DNA of 64,000 bases from the NCBI RefSeq assembly GCF_001077535.1, contig NZ_CP011968.1, forward strand, positions 1,798,001-1,862,000, read 5' to 3'. This stretch comes from Clostridioides difficile ATCC 9689 = DSM 1296 (lineage in GTDB: Bacteria; Bacillota; Clostridia; Peptostreptococcales; Peptostreptococcaceae). Each line of letters opens with the position of its first letter. Position 1 is the stretch's first letter. The notes under the pieces are model-generated. The model searched no databases and had not been told where the DNA came from. It saw only the letters and a list, made by a program, of their open reading frames with translations. Shown here one piece after another: positions 45,972 through 54,163 of the stretch. The translations under genes and the position numbers were made by a program.

Positions 45972-46646
45972 ATGAATAACAATGAAGACAGAATTGACAA
46001 ATTTTTAGAACTTCAAAGCAAAGGATTTAAATTTGCAGAGATAGCTCAAAATCTAAAGATTAGTCAAAGTACTTTAAGAACTTTTTTAAATAAAAAAGGA
46101 TATAAGTCAGAAAAAGGTAAATACATATTAAAAGACGAATTAAATTATAATAAAAGTTTGGATAATAGAAACTTGGAAGAAGAGAAAGCTAAGGAGTATG
46201 AAAAAAGTAAAAAGAATACTATAAGTAATAGAAAAAAAGTAAGCACCAAAAAAAAGATTTCTAATGAAAAGGCTTTAAGTAAAAGTGTTGAACAAATTGA
46301 GTTTAATGATACAGGCTTAAAAAATGCAAAGCCAAAACAAAATATTAAGCCTAAGAAAGATAGAAAAATAAATATAACTCAAGAAGATTTAGATAAGCTT
46401 TGTGAAGTATATGATTGGTATTTAGAAGTAAAAGATTACAATATAAAGCCTAAAAAAGTATCTAATAAAAAAGATGTACATATAGATGATGAACACATAG
46501 ATGAATTAAAAACAACAAGAATACGTATAGATAAAGAAATATGGAATGATTTTGAAAGATTATGTAGTAATTCGAATTTTGAAAAACATCAAATACTTAC
46601 ACAGGCATTGAAAGAATTTATGAAAAAGTATAAAAATCTACTATAA
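45972..46646 (+). CDS. Probable DNA-binding protein with HTH and ribbon-helix-helix ends
   Basis: 224 residues, family not recognised. N-terminus (about 8-45) has a helix-turn-helix (GFKFAEIAQNLKISQSTLRT). A long lysine/serine-rich, low-complexity middle (about 60-135) follows. The C-terminus (about 175-224) reads TTRIRIDKEIWNDFERLCSN and ends in LTQALKEFMKKY, the pattern of a ribbon-helix-helix or Arc/CopG-like domain. Two DNA-binding ends joined by a flexible, basic linker suggest a DNA-bridging or nucleoid role, which is inference. It lies between the alkylation repair gene and a lipoprotein gene, with GGAGG upstream. Confidence 0.7.
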   Translation: MNNNEDRIDKFLELQSKGFKFAEIAQNLKISQSTLRTFLNKKGYKSEKGKYILKDELNYNKSLDNRNLEEEKAKEYEKSKKNTISNRKKVSTKKKISNEKALSKSVEQIEFNDTGLKNAKPKQNIKPKKDRKINITQEDLDKLCEVYDWYLEVKDYNIKPKKVSNKKDVHIDDEHIDELKTTRIRIDKEIWNDFERLCSNSNFEKHQILTQALKEFMKKYKNLL

Positions 46647-46671
46647 AATACTACTATATGAGGTGCTTAAT

Positions 46672-47508
46672 ATGAATAAAATAGTAAAAAAATCAATTTC
46701 TCTAATGATTATATTAACAATATTTATTTTTATGTTGACAGCATGTGAAAAAGATGAACAGCCTGATTCAGTTGATATTCAAACAGAAGATAAAAATGAG
46801 ATAAAAATAGATGAGGGAAATGCAAAAGTATTGAATATAGGAAAATCAGAAATTATAAATATAGATGAAGGTGATAAAGTAGATACATCAACAAAGGTAG
46901 AAAATAATTCAACATTTAATATATCCAATGTTGAATTGATATATAATGAATATGATGAGAATAAAAAAATTATATCTTCGGATAGTAAGGCTTTGTTGGA
47001 CATGACTTTAATGCCTGGGAAAGTTGCTTACATAGAATGTGGGCATAAAACTTTTGTAAAGGGTGTAGAAGTTTATGCATATGAATATGAGGCAGAGGGT
47101 AAGATTGTGTATGTTAATTTAAAAGAAAATACTATTAATATAAGAAATAATAATATTAAGCTAGAAAATAGTAGTCAGTATGAGGTGCTATCTACATCAG
47201 AACTTAAAAAAGTAAATGAATCAAATGAGGGAATTACGTATCAAGTAAAAGTAAAAAATTCATCATCAAAAGATTTAGGAAATATTATTCTTAAGACAGC
47301 AGAAGTTAATGAAAATGGAGAATATTTAACAGTAAATCGTGTGCCATCATATAAGATTTTAAAGCCTTCAGAAGAGACAGATATAGATATATTGTGTTCA
47401 ACAAAGGCAAAAAGTGTTGAAATAGTGGGATATACGTATGATGATATAAAAGAAAAAGCCAATGTGGATATTGACTTAAAATCTCATAAAGTTAAGATAG
47501 ACAAATAA
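46672..47508 (+). CDS. Lipoprotein of unknown function
   Basis: 278 residues. A signal peptide ends in the lipobox FMLTAC (Cys near residue 26), so the protein is anchored to the outer face of the membrane. The rest looks like two immunoglobulin-like beta domains (about 60-150 and 165-275), both carrying KVENNS or KVKNSS-type strands typical of FxLYD-like modules. No enzyme motif is seen. The ATG at 46672 has GAGGTG upstream; a GTG three codons earlier overlaps it. It is 15 bases before a two-component system and may be its sensor partner or target. Confidence 0.75.
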   Translation: MNKIVKKSISLMIILTIFIFMLTACEKDEQPDSVDIQTEDKNEIKIDEGNAKVLNIGKSEIINIDEGDKVDTSTKVENNSTFNISNVELIYNEYDENKKIISSDSKALLDMTLMPGKVAYIECGHKTFVKGVEVYAYEYEAEGKIVYVNLKENTINIRNNNIKLENSSQYEVLSTSELKKVNESNEGITYQVKVKNSSSKDLGNIILKTAEVNENGEYLTVNRVPSYKILKPSEETDIDILCSTKAKSVEIVGYTYDDIKEKANVDIDLKSHKVKIDK

Positions 47509-47523
47509 AGGTAGGGGATACTT

Positions 47524-48195
47524 ATGAAGGTTTTAATAGTTGAAGATAATAAGATACTTTTAGAAAGTGTAGTAGAAGAACTTAGCAAGCATTTTGAAAC
47601 TGAAAAGTGTGAAGATGGAGAAGAAGCTTTATACTTAGTAAATCAAAATATATATGATTTAGTCATTTTAGACTTAATGCTTCCTAATATAAATGGATTT
47701 GATATCCTAAAGAAAATGAGAGTTAATAATATAGATACACCTGTACTTATATTGACAGCAAAAGAAACATTAGATGACAAAGTAGAAGCATTTACTATAG
47801 GAGCTAATGATTATTTGACAAAACCTTTTTATATGGAAGAGTTAGTAGCTAGGGTATACGCTATATTAAGGACTAATGGAAAAATAAAAGAAAGAAACGG
47901 ATTAGAATTTAAATCTTTATATTTAGATACACTAGAAAAAAGAGTGTATATTGAAAAAGAAGAAATAAAACTTCAAAACAAACAGTTTAACTTGCTTGAG
48001 TATTTTGTATTAAATAAAGGTTCAATTTTATTAAAAGAGCAGATTTATGATAGAATATGGGGAATTGATTCAGATGCGACTATTGAAATAGTGGAAGTAT
48101 ATGTAAGTAATCTAAGAAAAAAACTAAGTAAATATGGATATGATAAATATATTAAAACTAAACGTAAGGTAGGATATATATTCGATGATAAATAA
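47524..48195 (+). CDS. OmpR-type response regulator
   Basis: 223 residues. The receiver domain has ILIVEDNK-like acidic residues (VLIVEDNKIL), phospho-acceptor Asp in YDLVILDLMLPNINGF (about 51), LTAKETLDDK and YLTKPFYMEE, then a winged helix ending VYVSNLRKKLSKYGYDKYIK and KVGYIF. The end overlaps the start of the kinase gene by 11 bases. It follows the lipoprotein gene by 15 bases and may regulate it. Confidence 0.95.
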   Translation: MKVLIVEDNKILLESVVEELSKHFETEKCEDGEEALYLVNQNIYDLVILDLMLPNINGFDILKKMRVNNIDTPVLILTAKETLDDKVEAFTIGANDYLTKPFYMEELVARVYAILRTNGKIKERNGLEFKSLYLDTLEKRVYIEKEEIKLQNKQFNLLEYFVLNKGSILLKEQIYDRIWGIDSDATIEIVEVYVSNLRKKLSKYGYDKYIKTKRKVGYIFDDK

Positions 48196-49417
48196 GAATG
48201 TATTTACCAGTACTAAAAATCATTTAATAAAAATGTATATTATTGTAGTAGGTAGTTTTTTAATAATCTTTTCTATATTTATATACTCATATTTTAGGGG
48301 ACTTACATATAGTGGAATTGATAGTGAGATAAATGATGAACTTGAATATATAGTCTCTCAATTTAAAAGAACTTCATTTTTGAACCCAATAAGACTGAAA
48401 GATCCTAAAGATATGGTGTATGTATATGAAGATGGAAGGATAAGTTACTATACTCAAAATGAATATTTTGATGAGTTACTTCCAGATAGAAGACTAGATA
48501 AAAAAAATTCGTTTTTTAAATACACAGAAAATGGATATACTTTTAGAGAATTAAATGTAGATGTAGGTAGATACCAAATACAGATAATTAGAAATATAGA
48601 TTCTGAGATGAATTCTTTAAGACAGCTTACATCTGTTCTTATAATTGGAATATTAATTTCTGTAATAATTACTTACTTTGTGGCTGTATATCTCACTAGA
48701 AAAGCTTTAATTCCAATAGAAACAGCATGGAAAAATCAAGCTAAGTTTATACAAGATGCTTCTCATGAATTAAGAACACCAATAACAATAGTTTCATCAA
48801 AATTAGAAAGTATGTTAAAATCCCCAGAAAGTACAGTAAATGATGAAGTTGAAACAATAGCTACTGCAATGAAGGAAACTAGAAGACTTAAAAAAATGAT
48901 AACTGATTTATTGTCTCTTACTAAAGAGGACTCTATTGTTAAAGTTAATTTAGAAGAAATAGATTTAGAAAAGTTATTGGAAGAAATATCAGAAGACTAT
49001 ATTGACATTGCTGAGTTTCAGGAAAAAAGATTCGTGTTTAATTCTAAACTGAAGAATAAAGTTATAATAACAGATAAAAATAAATTAAGACAACTTATAT
49101 TAATTTTCATTGATAATGCCTTTAAGTATACAAAATTGGGTGATGAGATAGCATTAGAATTGAAAGAAGATATAGAGGATGAGGTAACTTTACTTATAAG
49201 TGATACTGGTATAGGCATAAAAAAAGAAGAGATACCTCTTATATTTGATAGATTTTTTAGAAGTGAAAATGTAAGAAATAAAGATTTAGAAGGTTCTGGA
49301 ATAGGACTTTCAATAGCTCGCATGATTAGTTTAAACTTATCTATTGATATAAATGTAACTTCTGATGTAGATATTGGAACTACATTTGAATTGTCAATAC
49401 CAAAAAAGTTAAAATAA
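48185..49417 (+). CDS. Sensor histidine kinase
   Basis: 410 residues. Helices at about 14-36 and 147-168 flank an outer domain of about 110 residues; a phosphotransfer domain follows with FIQDASHELRTPITIVSSKL (His near 194) and an ATPase domain with FIDNAFKYTK, SDTGIGIKKEEIP, FDRFFRSE and GSGIGLSIARMI. All catalytic boxes are present. Its partner is the regulator it overlaps. It probably senses an envelope or extracellular signal, perhaps with the upstream lipoprotein. Confidence 0.94.
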   Translation: MINKNVFTSTKNHLIKMYIIVVGSFLIIFSIFIYSYFRGLTYSGIDSEINDELEYIVSQFKRTSFLNPIRLKDPKDMVYVYEDGRISYYTQNEYFDELLPDRRLDKKNSFFKYTENGYTFRELNVDVGRYQIQIIRNIDSEMNSLRQLTSVLIIGILISVIITYFVAVYLTRKALIPIETAWKNQAKFIQDASHELRTPITIVSSKLESMLKSPESTVNDEVETIATAMKETRRLKKMITDLLSLTKEDSIVKVNLEEIDLEKLLEEISEDYIDIAEFQEKRFVFNSKLKNKVIITDKNKLRQLILIFIDNAFKYTKLGDEIALELKEDIEDEVTLLISDTGIGIKKEEIPLIFDRFFRSENVRNKDLEGSGIGLSIARMISLNLSIDINVTSDVDIGTTFELSIPKKLK

Positions 49418-49566
49418 TAAAAATATAAAAAATTGTTTTTAGAAATGAAGAATGGGTATACTAATTAGTATAAAATATAAAAAGACCTTATAAAAGTAAA
49501 TTTATATTTATAAATTTCATAGTATAATTATATAGGGATAATAAAGTTTAATAGGAGGATTTAAAA

Positions 49567-49884
49567 ATGGCAAAAGTTATAAATACATCTGAATTTAGAA
49601 GTAGTGTTGAAGGTAGTAAGGGAGTAGTTGTAGTTGATTTCTTTGCAACTTGGTGTGGACCTTGTAACATGTTGGGACCTGTATTTGCAGAATTAGGTGA
49701 AGAGATGAAGGATAAAGCTAGATTTGTAAAAGTTGATATAGATGAGAGCTTAGAAATAGCTCAACAATTCAATGTATCTACAGTACCAACTATGATTATA
49801 TTTAAAGATGGAAAACCAGTAGAAACTTTAATTGGATTCATGCCAAAGAACAAAATTGAAATGCAAGTAAAATCATATTTATAA
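49567..49884 (+). CDS. trxA: Thioredoxin
   Basis: Cytoplasmic disulfide reductase of 105 residues, typical length. The active site is FFATWCGPCNML with Cys30 and Cys33, and the cis-proline loop VSTVPTMIIFKDG is intact. It is followed after 16 bases by a thioredoxin-reductase-like gene, forming a complete thiol-reducing pair. GGAGGA precedes the ATG. Confidence 0.97.
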   Translation: MAKVINTSEFRSSVEGSKGVVVVDFFATWCGPCNMLGPVFAELGEEMKDKARFVKVDIDESLEIAQQFNVSTVPTMIIFKDGKPVETLIGFMPKNKIEMQVKSYL

Positions 49885-49900
49885 AAAATGGGTGAGTATT

Positions 49901-50779
49901 ATGAGATATGATATAGCTATAATCGGCAGTGGTCCAGCTGGATTGTCTGCTGCTATAAATGCAAAAATAAGAAATAAAACAATTATCATGTTTGGTAATG
50001 ATAATTTAAGTAATAAGCTTGTTAAAGCTCCTTCAATAGATAATTATTTAGGTTTTTATGATATAAGTGGTGATGAATTAAAAGACAAGTTTAAATCACA
50101 TATAGATAGTATGGATATTTCAATTGAAAATAAAAGAATAAATAATATTTATGCTATGGGAGAATACTTTACAATGATGTCTGGAAATGATATGTATGAA
50201 GCTACTACTGTAATCCTTGCAACTGGGGTAGAGTATACTAGACCAATCAAGGGTGAAGAAGAATTTCTAGGAAGAGGTGTGGGCTACTGTGCTACATGTG
50301 ATGCACCACTTTATAGAAATAAAAAGGTAGCAGTTATAGGATATAATGAAGAATCTAAAGAAGAAGCAAATTTTTTAAGTGAACTCACTTCAAAGACTTA
50401 TTTTATACCTATGTACAAAAAAGATAATCTTATGAGAAGTTCAGATAACCTAGATGATTCTATTGAAGTTATACATGACAGACCAGTACAGATAGATGGA
50501 GATAAACTTGTAAACAAAGTATCTTTTAAAGAAAACCACATTGAAGTTGATGGAGTATTCGTTATAAAAGATAGTACGGCTCCAAGTGCATTGGTTCCTG
50601 GAATAGAGATTGATGGCATTCATATTAAAGTTGACAATAATATGAAGACTAGTATAGATGGATGCTTTGCTGCTGGAGATTGTGTTGGAAAACCATATTC
50701 TTATATAAAAGCAGCTGGTCAAGGGCAAATAGCAGCTTTAAATGCTGTTTACTATTTAGATAAATTAAAGAGGGCTTAA
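49901..50779 (+). CDS. trxB: Thioredoxin reductase lacking NADPH-binding motifs (ferredoxin-dependent type suspected)
   Basis: Flavoenzyme of 292 residues that should reduce TrxA. The FAD site (IIGSGPAGLSAAINAK, 7-22; FAAGDCVGKPYSYIKAAGQG) and redox CATCD (Cys130, Cys133) are intact. The NADPH domain is changed: instead of GGGxSAxE the stretch at 145-160 reads IGYNEESKEEANFLSE, and the HRRxxxRA phosphate-binding motif is replaced by YKKDNLMRS. Clostridial ferredoxin-dependent thioredoxin reductases lack exactly these motifs, so electrons probably come from reduced ferredoxin. The start at 49901 follows GGTGAG; an upstream GTG overlaps it. It is paired with trxA, with a strong terminator after. 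Confidence 0.9.
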   Translation: MRYDIAIIGSGPAGLSAAINAKIRNKTIIMFGNDNLSNKLVKAPSIDNYLGFYDISGDELKDKFKSHIDSMDISIENKRINNIYAMGEYFTMMSGNDMYEATTVILATGVEYTRPIKGEEEFLGRGVGYCATCDAPLYRNKKVAVIGYNEESKEEANFLSELTSKTYFIPMYKKDNLMRSSDNLDDSIEVIHDRPVQIDGDKLVNKVSFKENHIEVDGVFVIKDSTAPSALVPGIEIDGIHIKVDNNMKTSIDGCFAAGDCVGKPYSYIKAAGQGQIAALNAVYYLDKLKRA

Positions 50780-50814
50780 TATTTATATTGATTAACTTTT
50801 TAAAGATATTTATA

Positions 50815-50860
50815 AAAAACTGTCTTGAAATAATTTTATTATTTCAAGACAGTTTTTTAT
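50815..50860 (+). terminator. Terminator of the trxAB operon
   Basis: CTGTCTTGAAATAA (50820-50833) / TTATTTCAAGACAG (50839-50852), then TTTTTT. Confidence 0.92.
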
Positions 50861-51015
50861 TTTTAAGTTATTAATAAAAGTATTTTAAAATCTATATGTA
50901 ATTACTTTTATTAATAAAACTCAAAGTTATATTAGTAAAAATTGGAATTATTTATAATATACTCCAAAATTTAAAAATAATGGTTGAAAAATCTAATTAA
51001 GAGTACTATAATTTA

Positions 51016-51033
51016 ATTAAGTAATTACTTAAT
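51016..51033. promoter_or_regulatory. Candidate ArsR operator
   Basis: Perfect 18-bp palindrome ATTAAGTAATTACTTAAT, 15 bases before the ArsR gene start. Size and position fit an ArsR-family operator and autoregulation. Confidence 0.65.
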
Positions 51034-51048
51034 CAAAACGAGGTACTT

Positions 51049-51417
51049 ATGGAAAACTTGGTTAAAATATTTAAAGCATTGAGTGATGAAACTAGACTTA
51101 ACATACTTATATTAGTATCCAAGAGAAATATATGTCAAAAGGGGATTTCTAAATATCTAGGGATTTCAGATTCTGCTGTTTCACAACATATAAAAATATT
51201 AAAAGATGTTGGGATAATAACAGGATATAAAGAAGGATACTATGTTTTATATCATATTAATAAAGAATCATTTAATATATGTGTAGATTTTATAAATTCT
51301 ATGTTAAGTAATTCTAGTGAAAGCTTTATAGATGTATTTGATGTAAATACAATACATCTAGGATGCAGTAAAGAATGTAAATCTATAAAAAAATGTTGTA
51401 AGAGAAGGGAGAAATAA
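51049..51417 (+). CDS. ArsR-family regulator with cysteine-rich tail
   Basis: 122-residue winged-helix repressor. LVKIFKALSDETRLNILILV is the family signature and YLGISDSAVSQHIKIL the recognition helix. Cys residues appear at NICQKG and in an unusual tail, LGCSKECKSIKKCCKRREK, with four Cys that could bind a metal or an iron-sulfur cluster; the usual ELCVCDL site of ArsR is absent. It overlaps the downstream NifX-like gene by one base. A perfect palindrome sits just upstream. Confidence 0.9.
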   Translation: MENLVKIFKALSDETRLNILILVSKRNICQKGISKYLGISDSAVSQHIKILKDVGIITGYKEGYYVLYHINKESFNICVDFINSMLSNSSESFIDVFDVNTIHLGCSKECKSIKKCCKRREK

Positions 51418-51791
51418 TGATGAAAGTATGTATACCAGTAGAGGAGAATAAAGGATTGGATAGTAAACCATATGGACATTTTGGTTCTGCTCCAATTTTT
51501 GTTGTGTGTGATTTAGAAAGTGGAGAAGTTAAATCTTTAGATAATGGAGATTTAGATCATGAACATGGAAAATGTCAACCATTAAAAGCATTGTCAGGGA
51601 CAGCTGTAGATGCAGTAGTTGTTGGAGGAATAGGACAAGGAGCTATAATTAAATTAAATGGAATGGGAATAAAAGTTTACAGAGCAGAAGGTGATACTAT
51701 AAGTGCTAATTTAGACTTACTTAAAAATGGAAAATTAGTAGAATTTCCATCAGACCATACTTGCTCACATGACGGATGTGGGCATCATTAA
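51417..51791 (+). CDS. NifX/NafY-family dinitrogenase cofactor-like protein with Cys/His tail
   Basis: 124 residues of the NifB-C/NifX/NafY fold (Fe-Mo cofactor-binding-like). KVCIPVEENKGLDSKPYGHF and VDAVVVGGIGQGAIIKLNGM are typical, and the C-terminus HTCSHDGCGHH is a metal-binding-like cluster. No nitrogenase genes are nearby; orphan members of this family are thought to bind metal clusters in non-diazotrophs. It is translationally coupled to the Cys-rich ArsR protein by a one-base overlap, suggesting a common metal-related task. Function is not established. Confidence 0.88.
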   Translation: MMKVCIPVEENKGLDSKPYGHFGSAPIFVVCDLESGEVKSLDNGDLDHEHGKCQPLKALSGTAVDAVVVGGIGQGAIIKLNGMGIKVYRAEGDTISANLDLLKNGKLVEFPSDHTCSHDGCGHH

Positions 51792-51796
51792 AAAAA

Positions 51797-51835
51797 ACAG
51801 CTGATGAAATATATACTTCATCAGCTATTTTTTCT
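51797..51835 (+). terminator. Terminator of the ArsR/NifX-like operon
   Basis: AGCTGATGAA / TTCATCAGCT stem with an 8-base loop, then ATTTTTTC. Confidence 0.9.
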
Positions 51836-51934
51836 TTTAATAAATACGATTTTATTCTTTTAAAACCAAAATTTAGATTTTTATGTTTTTTGTAGTATCC
51901 TTAATAATATTTCAAGTTTACAAGTTTACTACTT

Positions 51935-52390
51935 TTAGATTTTTTTGGTATGTTTTTCTATATAGTCAATATCATTTAATATGTCATTGAGTTCTTTATT
52001 AAGTGTTTTTAAATCATCACCATCTACATTGTAGTTTAAAAATAGTTCCTCTACATTATCAATGATAGAATTGACCTTTCTAGTAACTTCAACAAATGTC
52101 TTAAAGTTACTACTATTTTTAGCATTTAGAAATTTTTTTAAATCCTTTGATATAAATGATACTATTTCATATTCATCATTAAATAGACCTCTACCAATAG
52201 GATATGGTTCAATTCTCTGTAAAAAATATTGGTCTTTAGCATTAATATTATAAGTATAAGATATTTCCCAACCGTCTCCTAAATCAAACTTGATAAAATA
52301 TAATGTACTACTTACTTTTGATATTCTTGTGGCACCAAGCTGTCTTAAAAGAACTTCAATCGAATCACCTTGAACAGTATTAATATTCAT
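51935..52390 (-). CDS. Conserved-looking protein of unknown function
   Basis: 151 residues, not recognised. The N-terminal half (1-75) looks alpha/beta, with QLGATRISKVSSTLYFIKFD and DGWEISYTYNINAKDQYFLQ; the C-terminal half is helical and acidic (DLKTLNKELNDILNDIDYIE), likely coiled. No signal peptide or membrane segment. It lies 38 bases downstream of the ArsB/NhaD transporter gene on the same strand and may be co-transcribed, although TATAGTATAAT between them could be its own promoter. GGGG precedes the ATG. Confidence 0.6.
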   Translation of the reverse strand: MNINTVQGDSIEVLLRQLGATRISKVSSTLYFIKFDLGDGWEISYTYNINAKDQYFLQRIEPYPIGRGLFNDEYEIVSFISKDLKKFLNAKNSSNFKTFVEVTRKVNSIIDNVEELFLNYNVDGDDLKTLNKELNDILNDIDYIEKHTKKI

Positions 52391-52428
52391 ATATACACAT
52401 CCCCTTTAGTATTATTATACTATATTTT

Positions 52429-53694
52429 TTAAAATTTTATAATTAAATAAACAGTAGATATAATAATGGATATAATCATAAGTGGAAAACCTATTTTGAA
52501 ATACTCCTTAAAAGAGATAGGATGACCGTGTTTATTACCTATACCTGCTAGTACAACATTAGCAGATGCTCCTATTAGTGTTCCATTTCCTCCAAGACAA
52601 GCTCCAAGAGATGTTGCCCACCATAGTGGCATTACATCAATACCTTCAGCTTGCATAGTCAAAATAAGAGGAATTAGTGTTGCAACAAATGGAATATTAT
52701 CTAAGAAAGAAGAGACTATAGCTGACAACCATAATATCAACAACATTGTAAATACAAGATGTCCTTCTGTAAGTCCAATCAATGCTTGAGCCAATTTGTT
52801 TATTATCCCAACTTCTACTAATCCACCAACTACTACAAATAATCCCATAAAGAATAAAATTGTAGACCATTCAATACCTGCCATAATTTCATCTACATCT
52901 TGTTTTCCTATTAAAAGCATTATAGATGCTCCTGTCAGTGCTACAACAGAAGAATCTATGTGGATTGTACTGTGAAACATAAAACCAAAAAGTATGAATG
53001 CTATTAATATAAGGCTTTTTATAAGTAGAGGTTTATCTTTAACAGATTTTTTTTCATCTAGTTTTAATATTGCATTTTTAGCTCTTTCATTCACAACAAG
53101 TTCTTTTCCATAAATAAATCTAAAGCATATTATAGTTATAGCAAGTATTACTATAACAGCAGGACCTAAATTTATTACAAAATCCATAAAACTAAGATTG
53201 GCAGCACTACCAATCATAATATTTGGAGGGTCTCCTATAAGAGTAGCTGTTCCTCCTATATTTGAAGCTAAAATCTGTGTTATTAAAAATGGAACTGGAT
53301 TAAGTCCTAATATTTGTGTAATAACTATAGTCATTGGTCCAATAAGTAAGACGGTTGTAACATTATCTAATACAGCTGATAAAATAGCTGTTATAATAGC
53401 AAAGCAAATCATTATCTTCCATGGGTCACCTTTGGCTTTCTTTGCAGTCCAGATAGCTATATATTCAAATAACCCCGAGTTTTTGACAACAGCTACAAAT
53501 AGCATCATACCAACTAATACACCAATAGTATTGAAATCTATATGGCTTAATCCTTCATCAAGTGTAAGTATATTGAATATTATCATTAATAGTGCACCAC
53601 CAACAGCTGCTACGGATCTGTTTACCTTTTCTGTAATAATAGCTGCCATAACTATTAAAAATATACATATAGCTATTATTTGTTGAAATTCCAT
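52429..53694 (-). CDS. ArsB/NhaD-type anion or Na+/H+ transporter
   Basis: 421 residues with about eleven membrane helices, of the ArsB/NhaD (ion transporter) superfamily. AVLDNVTTVLLIGPMTIVIT and SSFLDNIPFVATLIPLILTM are the two inverted-repeat motifs, and GACLGGNGTLIGASANVVLAG is the conserved glycine-rich signature. Such proteins may export arsenite, exchange Na+/H+ or move dicarboxylates; no arsenic gene is linked, so the substrate is open. GGAGGT precedes the ATG at 53694. Confidence 0.88.
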   Translation of the reverse strand: MEFQQIIAICIFLIVMAAIITEKVNRSVAAVGGALLMIIFNILTLDEGLSHIDFNTIGVLVGMMLFVAVVKNSGLFEYIAIWTAKKAKGDPWKIMICFAIITAILSAVLDNVTTVLLIGPMTIVITQILGLNPVPFLITQILASNIGGTATLIGDPPNIMIGSAANLSFMDFVINLGPAVIVILAITIICFRFIYGKELVVNERAKNAILKLDEKKSVKDKPLLIKSLILIAFILFGFMFHSTIHIDSSVVALTGASIMLLIGKQDVDEIMAGIEWSTILFFMGLFVVVGGLVEVGIINKLAQALIGLTEGHLVFTMLLILWLSAIVSSFLDNIPFVATLIPLILTMQAEGIDVMPLWWATSLGACLGGNGTLIGASANVVLAGIGNKHGHPISFKEYFKIGFPLMIISIIISTVYLIIKF

Positions 53695-54163
53695 AATATA
53701 AGTACCTCCATTTGTATTATTTTGTGCCTAATGCTAGTACTATATATAGTATTACTTTTTTATTGTTTTTTCAATGGATGTATGAAAGTATATTATTTAA
53801 CAAAGTTTTTGAAAAATTGACAGAATTTAAAGAAAATTTTTGTTATTTAAATAAATTTTAAAATTATTCCATTGATAATAATATTAAACGACAAACGAAA
53901 AAATATACCCTTTAAACTAGAATTTATTGTATCCAATAACAATTATAAAATATTAAATATATCTATATTATAAAAACAATAAAAAAAGGTTTGATTTGAA
54001 TATAAAACTGCAATATATTAAAAAAATTATTCATTTTAAACCTTGTAATTTGATTTTATAAATATTATAATTAAATTAATGAATTTTTAACAAGGAATTA
54101 TTCATTTTTTTGATTTTAAGATTTATTGAGAAAACAAAACTAAATAGGGGGGTAATTAATATA
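53695..54163. other. Non-coding stretch between ArsB/NhaD and AGCS genes
   Basis: About 470 bases of divergent promoter region, extremely AT-rich. No riboswitch core or strong inverted repeat was found by eye. Confidence 0.5.
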
